Of a stretch of DNA of 6,280 bases, positions 1 through 6,280 are shown piece after piece. Origin of the DNA: Balneolia bacterium (lineage in GTDB: Bacteria; Bacteroidota; Rhodothermia; Balneolales; Cyclonatronaceae); the NCBI GenBank assembly GCA_003566395.1, contig PXDL01000051.1:1-6280 (forward strand), written 5' to 3'. The notes below the pieces were generated by a model. The model was given only the letters and a program-made list of their open reading frames with translations, searched no databases and had not been told where the DNA came from. How positions within the stretch are numbered: the stretch's first letter is position 1; every line of letters begins with the position of its first letter. A program made the position numbers and the translations under genes.

Positions 1-850
1 GCTCTCCTTTCATGCCGCGGGTGACGGCCATGTACTTGGTAAGCAAGGATAGAATCTGGTGAGAATCAACATAGCCGCCTTTTTCGTCGAACATGGCCAC
101 GCGGTCGGCGTCACCGTCGTTGGCGATTCCGAGCATGGCGCCGCTGCTCAAAATAGCAGCGGATACCTCTTTGAGATTTTTTTCCACCGGCTCGGGAGCT
201 ATTCCGTGGAAGCCGGGATTGCGTTCGGCCCGGAGAGGTACAACCTGATCGCCGAGAAGACTTGTCAGCAGACCTGCACCGGAGCCATACATCGTGTCGT
301 GCACAATTTTTTGCCCGGATGACCGAACGGCATCAAGATCGATGCGTTCTCCGATCACTTCCATATAGCGGCTGCTGAAATCGGCGCTTTTAATTTTCCC
401 CGATGCCGTAAGCTCTTCAAAATCGGGCAGACGATCCAGGTTTACGCTATCCGGAATACATTCCTCCACTTCAGTAATTTGGGAAGGCGATGCCGATCCG
501 CCGAAGGGCGCTTTAATCTTGAATCCGTTATATGAAGGCGGATTGTGGCTTGCCGTAATCACCACACCTACGGCTTTCTGCTCGTAGGCGGCCAGACTTA
601 CCGCCGGTGTAGGACAAAAAGAGTTGCTCAAAATAACCTCCGGTCCTTGTGCAGCAATAACGCGGGCGGCAAGTTGTGCAAATTCAGCGCTCAAAAAGCG
701 GGTGTCGTAACCGATAACCACACGGCTACTTATTCCGGTCTGTGTAACCCATTTACCCGTGGCTTCCGACACGCGGGCAAGGTTTTGAAACGTATAATCT
801 TCGGCAATAATCGCCCGCCATCCGTCTGTTCCGAATTTTATGGAGGTCAT
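1..850 (-). CDS. Phosphoglucomutase/phosphomannomutase-family enzyme, N-terminal 283 residues (3' end outside the window)
   Basis: Alpha-D-phosphohexomutase, a cytoplasmic enzyme that moves phosphate between C1 and C6 of a hexose phosphate (glucose, mannose or glucosamine). The frame is open from the ATG at 850 to the left edge. The N-terminus carries FGTDGWR (residues 6-12). The phosphoserine loop TASHNPP is at 99-105, with catalytic Ser101, followed by YNGFKIK. The metal-binding loop DGDADR is at 245-250. So domain 1, domain 2 and the start of domain 3 are present; the sugar-binding loop of domain 3 and the phosphate-binding C-terminal domain, about 180-190 residues in relatives, are cut off. 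The start is fixed by an in-frame TGA 12 codons upstream with no other start between; there is no clear Shine-Dalgarno. It lies 66 bases after lgt. The FGTDGWRAII N-terminus belongs to the broad phosphoglucomutase/phosphomannomutase branch rather than to E. coli-type GlmM, so the substrate cannot be told from this part. Family assignment is secure. Confidence 0.93.
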   Translation of the reverse strand, partial: MTSIKFGTDGWRAIIAEDYTFQNLARVSEATGKWVTQTGISSRVVIGYDTRFLSAEFAQLAARVIAAQGPEVILSNSFCPTPAVSLAAYEQKAVGVVITASHNPPSYNGFKIKAPFGGSASPSQITEVEECIPDSVNLDRLPDFEELTASGKIKSADFSSRYMEVIGERIDLDAVRSSGQKIVHDTMYGSGAGLLTSLLGDQVVPLRAERNPGFHGIAPEPVEKNLKEVSAAILSSGAMLGIANDGDADRVAMFDEKGGYVDSHQILSLLTKYMAVTRGMKGE

Positions 851-916
851 GATCTTATAGTAATGTAGAAGGGTGAAAAGTGGTCATGAATAATTTTGAA
901 GTACAATGATCGGAAG

Positions 917-2005
917 TCAGGTTTTGGAATGGCCCTGGGTTTCTGTTTTGCTTTGCTCCGGGGAATGCTTCCAGTTTACGCGTGCTATGAGAATATACAG
1001 CCCGGCAATCACGAGCGGAATGCTCAGGAGCTGACCCATTCCCACAATCCAGTCCACGGCGAAATCGGCCTGCTCCACCTTGGTAATTTCAATGAGAAAT
1101 CGGCCGGTGAACAATACTGTCAGGAAAGTGCCGAGTAAAGCGCCGGGCGGAGGCGAATGCTTCCAGTATTTGTACATCCCCCAAAGAATAATGAAAAGAA
1201 GCACGCCAACTCCGGCCTCATATAGCATAGAGGGATGTCGCGGGAGCATATCAATGCGTTCGAATACGACCGCCCAGGGCACTTCTGTCGGTAGTCCGTA
1301 GATTTCGGAATTAAAGAAATTGCCCACACGTACAAAAACTCCGCCGATAGCAAAGGGGATGGTCATGCGGTCGAGGACCCAGATATAGGTAATGTGGGGC
1401 CGGGAGCGAACATACAGCCAAATCGCAAGAATGTTGCCGATAAAAGCTCCGTGACTGGCCAGTCCGCCTTTCCATATCATGATGATTTCGGCTGGATTGC
1501 GCAGATAATAATCAGGATTGTAAAAGATGACTTCGCCGAGACGTGCACCGGCTATAGTTCCGATAAACAAATACATGAGCAGCGCGTCGGCATCCTCCTG
1601 CTTGAATCCCGCATGGCGAAACATTGAAGAACCTATCAGATAGCCGAGAATAAATGCAAAGGCGAAACCGGCCCCGTACCAGCGGATTTCTATCGGACCG
1701 ATCTGCGATATTCCGGGCGAAGGGAAAATGAGAAAAATAAGTTGCCCGAGGATTAGCGCGCCCAAAACTAAACCGGCAATATGGGAAGTTGGAATGAGAG
1801 AGGGCTGCTGTTTACTTTCCTTCTTCTTGCGGCTCCGGCGCTTGTCGGGCTGCGGGTTGAAGGTTTTGTCAAGCTGGTTATACCCAAAATAAATCAGGAT
1901 TCCGGCCAGCAACAGGCCAAAAATACTGACTTCAAACGGAAGGGATAGTGTGCCGAAGTTGACCATAACTGGGTCGCCGGGCCACACAAAGTAGGAGTTA
2001 TTCAT
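917..2005 (-). CDS. lgt: Prolipoprotein diacylglyceryl transferase (Lgt) with an N-terminal extension
   Basis: Inner-membrane enzyme that transfers diacylglyceryl from phosphatidylglycerol to the lipobox cysteine of prolipoproteins, the first step of lipoprotein maturation. Its 362 residues exceed the usual 260-300. Core landmarks: GPIEIRWYG (103-111), GARLGEVIFYN (153-163), GGLASHG with His185 (the E. coli His103 position), VRVGNFFNSEIYG (225-237) with Arg226 (the Arg143 position), RHPSMLYE (256-263), GRFLIE (301-306) with Arg302 (the Arg239 position), and MGQLLSIP (323-330). All expected key residues are present. Residues 1-95 add a membrane segment (about 24-43), a very basic linker (53-65, Lys/Arg-rich) and a second membrane segment (about 72-94) ahead of the canonical first helix, giving about nine predicted helices instead of seven. 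The start is firm: an in-frame TGA lies two codons upstream and the next Met is residue 14. No Shine-Dalgarno is seen. It lies 35 bases downstream of cysS, probably in the same operon. Confidence 0.96.
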   Translation of the reverse strand: MNNSYFVWPGDPVMVNFGTLSLPFEVSIFGLLLAGILIYFGYNQLDKTFNPQPDKRRSRKKKESKQQPSLIPTSHIAGLVLGALILGQLIFLIFPSPGISQIGPIEIRWYGAGFAFAFILGYLIGSSMFRHAGFKQEDADALLMYLFIGTIAGARLGEVIFYNPDYYLRNPAEIIMIWKGGLASHGAFIGNILAIWLYVRSRPHITYIWVLDRMTIPFAIGGVFVRVGNFFNSEIYGLPTEVPWAVVFERIDMLPRHPSMLYEAGVGVLLFIILWGMYKYWKHSPPPGALLGTFLTVLFTGRFLIEITKVEQADFAVDWIVGMGQLLSIPLVIAGLYILIARVNWKHSPEQSKTETQGHSKT

Positions 2006-2040
2006 GTATCAGGGTTAAGCGGTGATGGTTCATTCCGTTA

Positions 2041-3519
2041 TCAGCGTTTTCGTTCCCATTCGGTGCCGGCCGGGCTGTCTTTCAGGGCGATGCCAAGCTC
2101 GTCGAGCCGGTCGCGGATGGTATCGGCCGTTTTCCAGTTTTTTTCCTGCCGGGCGTGTTTTCTAAGCTCGATAATCAGCTCCATGAGCCCGTCGGTAAGT
2201 CCGCTGTCGGCTTCGGATTCAGATTGAGGCTCGGGAAGAATACCGAGCACATCTCCGGCAAAAGCATCCAAAAAACCGAGCAATTCGTCAAGATTCGGAG
2301 GGATGCTGCCGCTGTTGCACGAAGCCCGCACGTTTTTGACCGTAGTGATGAGAACAGCAATAGCCCGGGCGGTGTTGAAGTCGTCGTTCATGGCCTGTTC
2401 GGCATCTTTTCTAACGGCATCAACATCAATCCGGGTGCCGTCGGATTCGGAAGATTCGGCAAAACGGCGGAGATCGTTCAGGTTGGTACGGAAATTGGAA
2501 AATCCTCGTTCGGCCGCTTCCAGCGCTTTTTCGCTGAAGTCGGTGGTGCTGCGGTAATGGCTTTGCAGCAGAAAAAAGCGGATTACCTGCGGATCCCAGG
2601 CTCTTGAAAGCAGATCATGGCTTCCCTCATAAAACTGACGCAAAGAAATGGCGTTACCAAGAGATTTGCCCATTTTCTGCCCCTCGAGGGTTACCATATT
2701 GTTGTGCATCCAATAGCGGACAAACGGGTGGTTTTCATCATTGCCATGGGCGCAGCTGCTCTGGGCTATTTCGCACTCGTGATGCGGAAACTGATTTTCC
2801 AGTCCGCCCCCGTGAATATCGAAACTTTCACCCAGGTACTTGGTGCTCATAGCCGAACACTCGATGTGCCAGCCGGGATACCCGACGCCCCAGGGAGACG
2901 GCCATTTCATGATGTGGGAATCGTCGGCTTTTTTCCAGAGCGCGAAATCCGACGGATGCCTTTTGTCTCCGGCCGTTTGAATGCGCGTGCCGGATTCGGC
3001 TTCATCCAGATTTCTGCCGCTTAAGCTGCCGTAATTCGGATCGGAAGTTACATCAAAATAGACATTGCCGCCGGATTCATAGGCGTGTCCGCGTTCTATG
3101 AGAATTTCAATCATGGCAATCTGCTCGGGGATGTGTCCGCTGGCGCGCGGGGTGATGTCGGGGCGGAGTAGTCCGAGCCGGTCCATATCCTCAAAGTAGC
3201 GGTTGGTATATTTTTCGGCGATTTCCATAGGCTCAAGCCTTTCAAGGCGGCTTTGCTTGGCGAGTTTGTCTTCGCCCTCATCGCCGTCGTCGGTCAGGTG
3301 GCCTACATCGGTAATATTCTGAACATAGCGTACGCGGTAGTTTTGATACCGGAAGTAGCGAACAACCACATCAAACCCGGCATAACTTTTGGCATGCCCC
3401 AGATGAGCGTCTCCGTACACAGTGGGCCCGCACACATAAATACCGACAAAACCTTCTTTTATAGGCTTGAATACTTCTTTTTTACGGCTTAATGTGTTAT
3501 AAATATGAATGCGGTCCAT
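2041..3519 (-). CDS. cysS: Cysteinyl-tRNA synthetase
   Basis: Class I aminoacyl-tRNA synthetase that charges tRNA-Cys with cysteine in the cytoplasm; 492 residues, slightly longer than the E. coli enzyme (about 460). Motifs, numbered from MDRIHIYNTL: YVCGPTVYG with zinc ligand Cys30, the HIGH-type HLGH at 39-42, GWHIECSAMS with Cys221, and the HGGG and FPHHECEIAQ region with His246 and Glu250. The spacing of Cys221, His246 and Glu250 matches the E. coli zinc site. The KMSKS loop is KMGKS (282-286), a variant common in Bacteroidota. The C-terminal helical domain ends in the usual IRDRLDELGI...DSPAGTEW tail. The frame stays open 29 codons further upstream to an ATG at 3606, but that hydrophobic leader has no family counterpart, so the ATG at 3519 is chosen; no Shine-Dalgarno supports either start. 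First gene of the leftward cluster, probably transcribed from the divergent region. Confidence 0.97.
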   Translation of the reverse strand: MDRIHIYNTLSRKKEVFKPIKEGFVGIYVCGPTVYGDAHLGHAKSYAGFDVVVRYFRYQNYRVRYVQNITDVGHLTDDGDEGEDKLAKQSRLERLEPMEIAEKYTNRYFEDMDRLGLLRPDITPRASGHIPEQIAMIEILIERGHAYESGGNVYFDVTSDPNYGSLSGRNLDEAESGTRIQTAGDKRHPSDFALWKKADDSHIMKWPSPWGVGYPGWHIECSAMSTKYLGESFDIHGGGLENQFPHHECEIAQSSCAHGNDENHPFVRYWMHNNMVTLEGQKMGKSLGNAISLRQFYEGSHDLLSRAWDPQVIRFFLLQSHYRSTTDFSEKALEAAERGFSNFRTNLNDLRRFAESSESDGTRIDVDAVRKDAEQAMNDDFNTARAIAVLITTVKNVRASCNSGSIPPNLDELLGFLDAFAGDVLGILPEPQSESEADSGLTDGLMELIIELRKHARQEKNWKTADTIRDRLDELGIALKDSPAGTEWERKR

Positions 3520-3704
3520 TGATTGTGCTGTTATGTACTGAAAAAACTCTAAGATTGTAAAATACAAAACCACGGTACAAAGCGGCAGGGGAAATTGCCC
3601 CCTCATAAAGAGTCTTCATTCCGCCTCTCATTATCATTTATACCTGCAATACCTTACATTATCGTTGAAATGGCACGCATTTATTCACTCAGGATATCAC
3701 CATT
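3520..3704. promoter_or_regulatory. Divergent intergenic region between cysS and the glycerate kinase gene
   Basis: These 185 bases separate two divergent start codons, so at least one leftward and one rightward promoter should lie here. The half next to cysS is A/T-rich. Reading leftward, a TACAAT hexamer (about 3554-3559) lies 15 bases downstream of TTGTAC, a poor sigma-70-like match with a short spacer. I found no Bacteroidota-type TAnnTTTG element on either strand. A 14-base near-palindrome, GGGG-A-AATT-G-CCCC, lies at 3588-3601 with one mismatched pair and could be an operator. The rightward gene has AGGA at 3691-3694, ten bases before its ATG, the nearest thing to a Shine-Dalgarno in the window. 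No T-box or riboswitch-like leader is evident upstream of cysS. The promoter role is inferred from gene layout, not from strong motifs. Confidence 0.5.
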
Positions 3705-4991
3705 ATGAATACGCTCAAGCAAACAGCCGGAGAGGTTTTCAATAAAACCCTGCATGCAATGAAACCCGAGAACCTGATTGGCCGGGCCATAAAGCTCAAA
3801 GGCAACACCCTTACCATACAAAAGAAAAAAACGGTTCTTGAACCCGGGACCCCGATTTACGTGATCGGCGCCGGAAAAGCTGCCGTACAGATGGCCTTAG
3901 GGTTGGAGAAGGTGCTGGGCAACCGCATCAAAGACGGCATTGTGATTGCCCCGCACCGTGACGACTCGGGGCTTGAGTTTATTCAGGTGTTTGAGGGTTC
4001 GCATCCGCGTCCGGATGAAAACTCGGTGGCTTCAACCCTTGAACTGACGGCATTTGCTCGTTCTATACCCGAAAACGCATTTGTGTTTGTGCTGATCTCA
4101 GGTGGCGCCTCCGCGCTGATGGAAGTTCCCGAAGACCCGCTTTCTCTTGAGGATGTAAGTGAAGCCTATAACATACTTCTTAAAAGCGGAGCGACCATTC
4201 AGGAAATGAACACCGTCCGGCGCGAACTTTCGGCGGTGAAAGGGGGAAAGTTACTTGGTATGCTTAAAGCACGGAACGCGGCATCCCTCATTATTTCCGA
4301 CGTGCCCGGAGACGACCCCGCCTATATTGCAAGCGGTCCGACAACTCTGCCGGGCTCCGGCTCCGGAAATATTAAGGCCATTGCTAAGAAATACGGACTT
4401 TTTGAAAAATTTCCCGAAGCCGTAACCGGGTTCCTTGAATCGGGAAACACCGCCAGGGTGACACAGCCGGAAACCAGCCACAGTACTTTTATCGTGGGAT
4501 CGTCCGGTCTGTTTGCTTCAGAAGCGGCACGGTTATGTAAAGAAGCCGGATTCACGGTCTTTAAGTCGGAAAGCCAGTACACCGAAGATGCCAAAACCGT
4601 GTCGAAGATGATCATTGAAGATCTCAGAAAGCAAAAAAGCGGGAAGCGAGCCCATATTTTTCACGGTGAAAGTACCGTGCATGTAACCGGAGACGGAAAG
4701 GGCGGGCGCAATCAGCATTTGGCCCTTTTGCTGGCAAAAGGCATTAGCAGGAGGAAAAATACCGTAGTACTGAGCGCCGGAACCGACGGGGTGGATGGTA
4801 ATACAGACGTGGCCGGTGCGTTTGCTACATCGGATACTGTTAAACGAGCCTCCGCACTTGGCATGGAAGCCGATACGTATCTGAAAAATTTCGACTCTTA
4901 CCGGTATTTTAAATCGCTGGGCGATCTTATTTTTACCGGTCCGACGGGCAACAACGTAATGGATTTTCAGCTTATTCTAATCGACACATGA
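3705..4991 (+). CDS. gckA: Glycerate 2-kinase, class II (DUF4147/MOFRL family)
   Basis: ATP-dependent cytoplasmic kinase expected to convert D-glycerate to 2-phosphoglycerate, feeding glycerate from glyoxylate, serine or sugar-acid breakdown into lower glycolysis. Its 428 residues are the normal family length. The N-terminal glycerate-kinase domain shows VIGAGKAAVQMA (53-64) with the conserved Lys58, SGGASALMEVP (132-142), MNTVRRELSAVKGGKL (168-183) and ISDVPGDDPAYIASGPT (197-213). The C-terminal MOFRL domain shows GGRNQHLALLLA (333-344) with conserved Arg335, LSAGTDGVDGNTDVAGA (356-372) and GPTGNNVMDF (412-421). All signature blocks are intact, so the enzyme should be active. The ATG is preceded by a weak AGGA. 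Its TGA overlaps the ATG of the next gene (ATGA, 4988-4991), suggesting translational coupling. No other glycerate or glyoxylate gene is visible here, so the pathway is not fixed by context. A related hydroxypyruvate reductase label (TtuD) is sometimes given to this family, but the motifs favour the kinase. Confidence 0.94.
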   Translation: MNTLKQTAGEVFNKTLHAMKPENLIGRAIKLKGNTLTIQKKKTVLEPGTPIYVIGAGKAAVQMALGLEKVLGNRIKDGIVIAPHRDDSGLEFIQVFEGSHPRPDENSVASTLELTAFARSIPENAFVFVLISGGASALMEVPEDPLSLEDVSEAYNILLKSGATIQEMNTVRRELSAVKGGKLLGMLKARNAASLIISDVPGDDPAYIASGPTTLPGSGSGNIKAIAKKYGLFEKFPEAVTGFLESGNTARVTQPETSHSTFIVGSSGLFASEAARLCKEAGFTVFKSESQYTEDAKTVSKMIIEDLRKQKSGKRAHIFHGESTVHVTGDGKGGRNQHLALLLAKGISRRKNTVVLSAGTDGVDGNTDVAGAFATSDTVKRASALGMEADTYLKNFDSYRYFKSLGDLIFTGPTGNNVMDFQLILIDT

Positions 4992-6025
4992 TCTGGGAAC
5001 ACCCCCAACTTCTTTGGCTGCTGGCACTTCCGGTTTTGATCGCCGCAGCTGCATTTTACTTCGGAGGGCGCCGTCAGGCACGGCTCGGTAAATTTTTTTC
5101 CGCCGAAATGCTCCGCAAGCTGAGCGATAACGTCTGGCTTCGCGGTCAGAAACTAAAGGCGCTTTTTCTGTACTCGGGACTAATACTTTTGATTATCGGG
5201 ATGGCCGGCCCGAAAATCGGCAGTGAAATTCGTGAGGTGAAACGCGAAGGGGTGGACCTGCTCATTGCTCTGGATGTATCCCGCAGCATGCACGCAGAGG
5301 ATGTGCGCCCGAATCGCCTTGACAAAGCCAAATTCGAAATAGCAGGACTTATGGACCGGCTTGAAGGGGACCGCATCGGGCTTATTCTGTTTACAAATAC
5401 GGCTTTTCTTCAGTGTCCGCTAACCACCGATTACAGCGCATTCAGCCTTTATTTGGATTTGGCCTCCACAGATCAGCTTCCAGTTTCAGGAACCGATTTT
5501 AATGCGCCGCTTAGAGAGGCGGCCCGCGTTTTCGGCGAACGGGGAGATTCGCAGCGGGATGCCGCCCGGGTGCTTCTATTGTTTTCAGACGGTGAAGATC
5601 ACAGTCCCGGCTTCGATCAGGCCCTGCAAGAATTGACAGGGGCCGGCGTGTATGTTTATACCGTCGGTATCGGAAGCAACTCCGGTGCCCCGATTCCGGT
5701 TTATGATGATAATACCGGCCGGAGGTTACGCAACCATACCGACAGATTGGGAAATGAAATAATCACAAGGCTTGAGGCCGGTAATCTTCAAAAGATGGCC
5801 GATGCAGGCAGAGGGCGCTATTATGAAATCAGGCGCGGGAACGATCGTATTGACGGGTTTCTCTCCCAGCTTGCCGAACTTGAGCGCAGTGAATTCGGCT
5901 CGGAGCGCTTTTCCGATTACGCCAACCGCTACCAATACCCCTCAGCCGCCGGACTTCTGCTTATTGTTGTCTCTATGATGATTCCGGGTTATCGGGTTGC
6001 AGGAAGCAGGGAGGACGCAGATTAA
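4988..6025 (+). CDS. batB: BatB-like von Willebrand factor A domain membrane protein
   Basis: Inner-membrane protein of the Bat (Bacteroides aerotolerance) family; its molecular role is not established, but Bat clusters are linked to oxygen and stress tolerance and envelope integrity. The 345 residues show the typical layout: N-terminal hydrophobic segment (about 7-25), basic stretch, second segment (about 58-75), VWA domain (about 88-295), and a C-terminal segment (about 318-335). The metal-ion-dependent adhesion site is intact: DVSRS at 96-100 (Asp96, Ser98, Ser100), Thr169 in SGTDFNAPL, and Asp201 in FSDGEDH. The blocks GDRIGLILFTNTAF, QCPLTTDYSAF and VGIGSNSGAPIPV, with the DRLGNEIITRL region, fit BatB better than BatA. 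It starts inside the stop codon of the glycerate kinase gene and has no Shine-Dalgarno of its own. The usual moxR, DUF58 and batA genes are not upstream; batC/batD could lie beyond the right edge. The family is secure; the BatB rather than BatA label is likely. Confidence 0.88.
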   Translation: MIWEHPQLLWLLALPVLIAAAAFYFGGRRQARLGKFFSAEMLRKLSDNVWLRGQKLKALFLYSGLILLIIGMAGPKIGSEIREVKREGVDLLIALDVSRSMHAEDVRPNRLDKAKFEIAGLMDRLEGDRIGLILFTNTAFLQCPLTTDYSAFSLYLDLASTDQLPVSGTDFNAPLREAARVFGERGDSQRDAARVLLLFSDGEDHSPGFDQALQELTGAGVYVYTVGIGSNSGAPIPVYDDNTGRRLRNHTDRLGNEIITRLEAGNLQKMADAGRGRYYEIRRGNDRIDGFLSQLAELERSEFGSERFSDYANRYQYPSAAGLLLIVVSMMIPGYRVAGSREDAD

Positions 6026-6280
6026 CGCGAATAAGGTGCAGTGGATAATTCAAAATTTATTGGCACTGTTGTCCGGAAAAACTGATGAGTAGTGTATCTG
6101 ATGGCAGCATGGTTTGTCCGGCGAATAAGCGCGGATTTCATGGATTGTTCCGGCCAAACTACGAAGTTCCGTGCCCTGAAGTAGTTTAGAGCCGGAGTTT
6201 TTTCCTTGCTTTCAAGTTGAACTATTACGGTTAGATGCCCGTCAGCAAAGTCAGAAATCCTCCAGGTAGCTTGATATGAA
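6026..6280. other. 3' region after batB; no convincing gene
   Basis: These 255 bases hold no rightward frame with a credible start: the longest, an ATG at 6101 giving 27 codons, has no ribosome site. The leftward strand has a stop-free frame from the right edge (6279) to a TAA at 6022-6024, 85 codons, overlapping the end of batB. I do not recognise its translation, its codon use is mixed, and it spans the terminator-like hairpin, so it may be chance or the tail of a convergent gene. TTGTCCGG occurs at 6069-6076 and 6114-6121, with TTGTTCCGG at 6145-6153, and GCGAATAAG at 6027-6035 and 6121-6129; these are within chance expectation. An ATG at 6276-6278 might begin the next rightward gene, but too little is present to tell. 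Confidence 0.5.
6148..6203 (+). terminator. Probable intrinsic terminator downstream of batB
   Basis: Outer stem TTCCGGC (6148-6154) pairs with GCCGGAG (6191-6197, one G-U pair). Inner stem AAACTAC (6156-6162) pairs perfectly with GTAGTTT (6181-6187). A small internal loop (one base against three) separates them, and the terminal loop is 18 bases. Six T's (6198-6203) follow the stem directly, in the orientation expected for ending rightward transcription of the glycerate kinase-batB pair. It lies about 120 bases after the batB stop. The long loop and the distance weaken the case somewhat. No A-run precedes the stem, so a leftward terminator function is not supported. Confidence 0.5.

Noticed and set aside
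59..322. 87-codon rightward open frame near the left edge
   Set aside because: It is antisense to the phosphohexomutase coding sequence, including the DGDADR loop.
2155..2607. 150-codon rightward open frame opposite cysS
   Set aside because: It lies entirely antisense to a clear cysS coding sequence and its translation has no recognisable motif, so it is a frame shadow.
2617..3024. 135-codon rightward open frame opposite cysS
   Set aside because: It is antisense to conserved CysRS motifs, including the zinc-site and KMGKS regions, and is explained by them.
3520..3606. 29-codon in-frame upstream extension of cysS beginning at an ATG at 3606, with a hydrophobic, signal-like sequence
   Set aside because: Cysteinyl-tRNA synthetase is cytoplasmic and the family begins at the equivalent of MDRIHIYNTL. 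The extra residues have no family counterpart and would use up the promoter region.
3520..3704. Possible T-box or riboswitch leader upstream of cysS
   Set aside because: No stem-loop series, specifier loop, T-box sequence or terminator/antiterminator pair could be found in the leftward leader, and T-boxes are not expected in this group.
6027..6129. Short direct repeats (GCGAATAAG twice, TTGTCCGG twice) suggesting a small repeat element
   Set aside because: Eight- and nine-base repeats in about 250 bases are near chance expectation, and no longer unit, inverted ends or target duplication was seen.
6101..6184. 27-codon rightward small open frame after batB
   Set aside because: It has no ribosome site, no recognisable motif, and its end runs into the terminator-like hairpin.

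Overview
The window (6,280 bases, roughly half G+C) reads as ordinary chromosomal DNA of a member of the Bacteroidota/Rhodothermota/Balneolota (FCB) group. The Lgt and CysRS sequences have the Bacteroidota flavour (Lgt 'GLASHG', 'NSEIYG' and 'FTGRFLIE' stretches; CysRS with KMGKS in place of KMSKS). A BatB-type von Willebrand A protein is typical of this group, and almost no start codon has a Shine-Dalgarno sequence, which is also usual there. The exact phylum is an inference.

Left half (1-3519) is a leftward cluster, read right to left: cysS (cysteinyl-tRNA synthetase), lgt (prolipoprotein diacylglyceryl transferase) and a phosphoglucomutase/phosphomannomutase-family gene cut off by the left edge. 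Gaps are 35 and 66 bases with no terminator seen, so the three may be co-transcribed. The products are housekeeping: charging tRNA-Cys, lipid modification of the lipobox cysteine of lipoproteins, and sugar-phosphate isomerisation for envelope or glycogen precursors.

A 185-base divergent region (3520-3704) separates this cluster from a rightward pair: a class II glycerate 2-kinase (3705-4991) and a BatB-like membrane-anchored VWA protein (4988-6025). The two overlap by ATGA, so they are probably translationally coupled. A 3' region (6026-6280) follows, holding a plausible intrinsic terminator.

No mobile element, CRISPR array, tRNA or rRNA was seen. I found no convincing new system. The points most worth a second look are an Lgt N-terminal extension that looks like a duplicated first membrane module, and a batB gene apparently separated from the usual moxR/batA context and coupled instead to a glycerate kinase.
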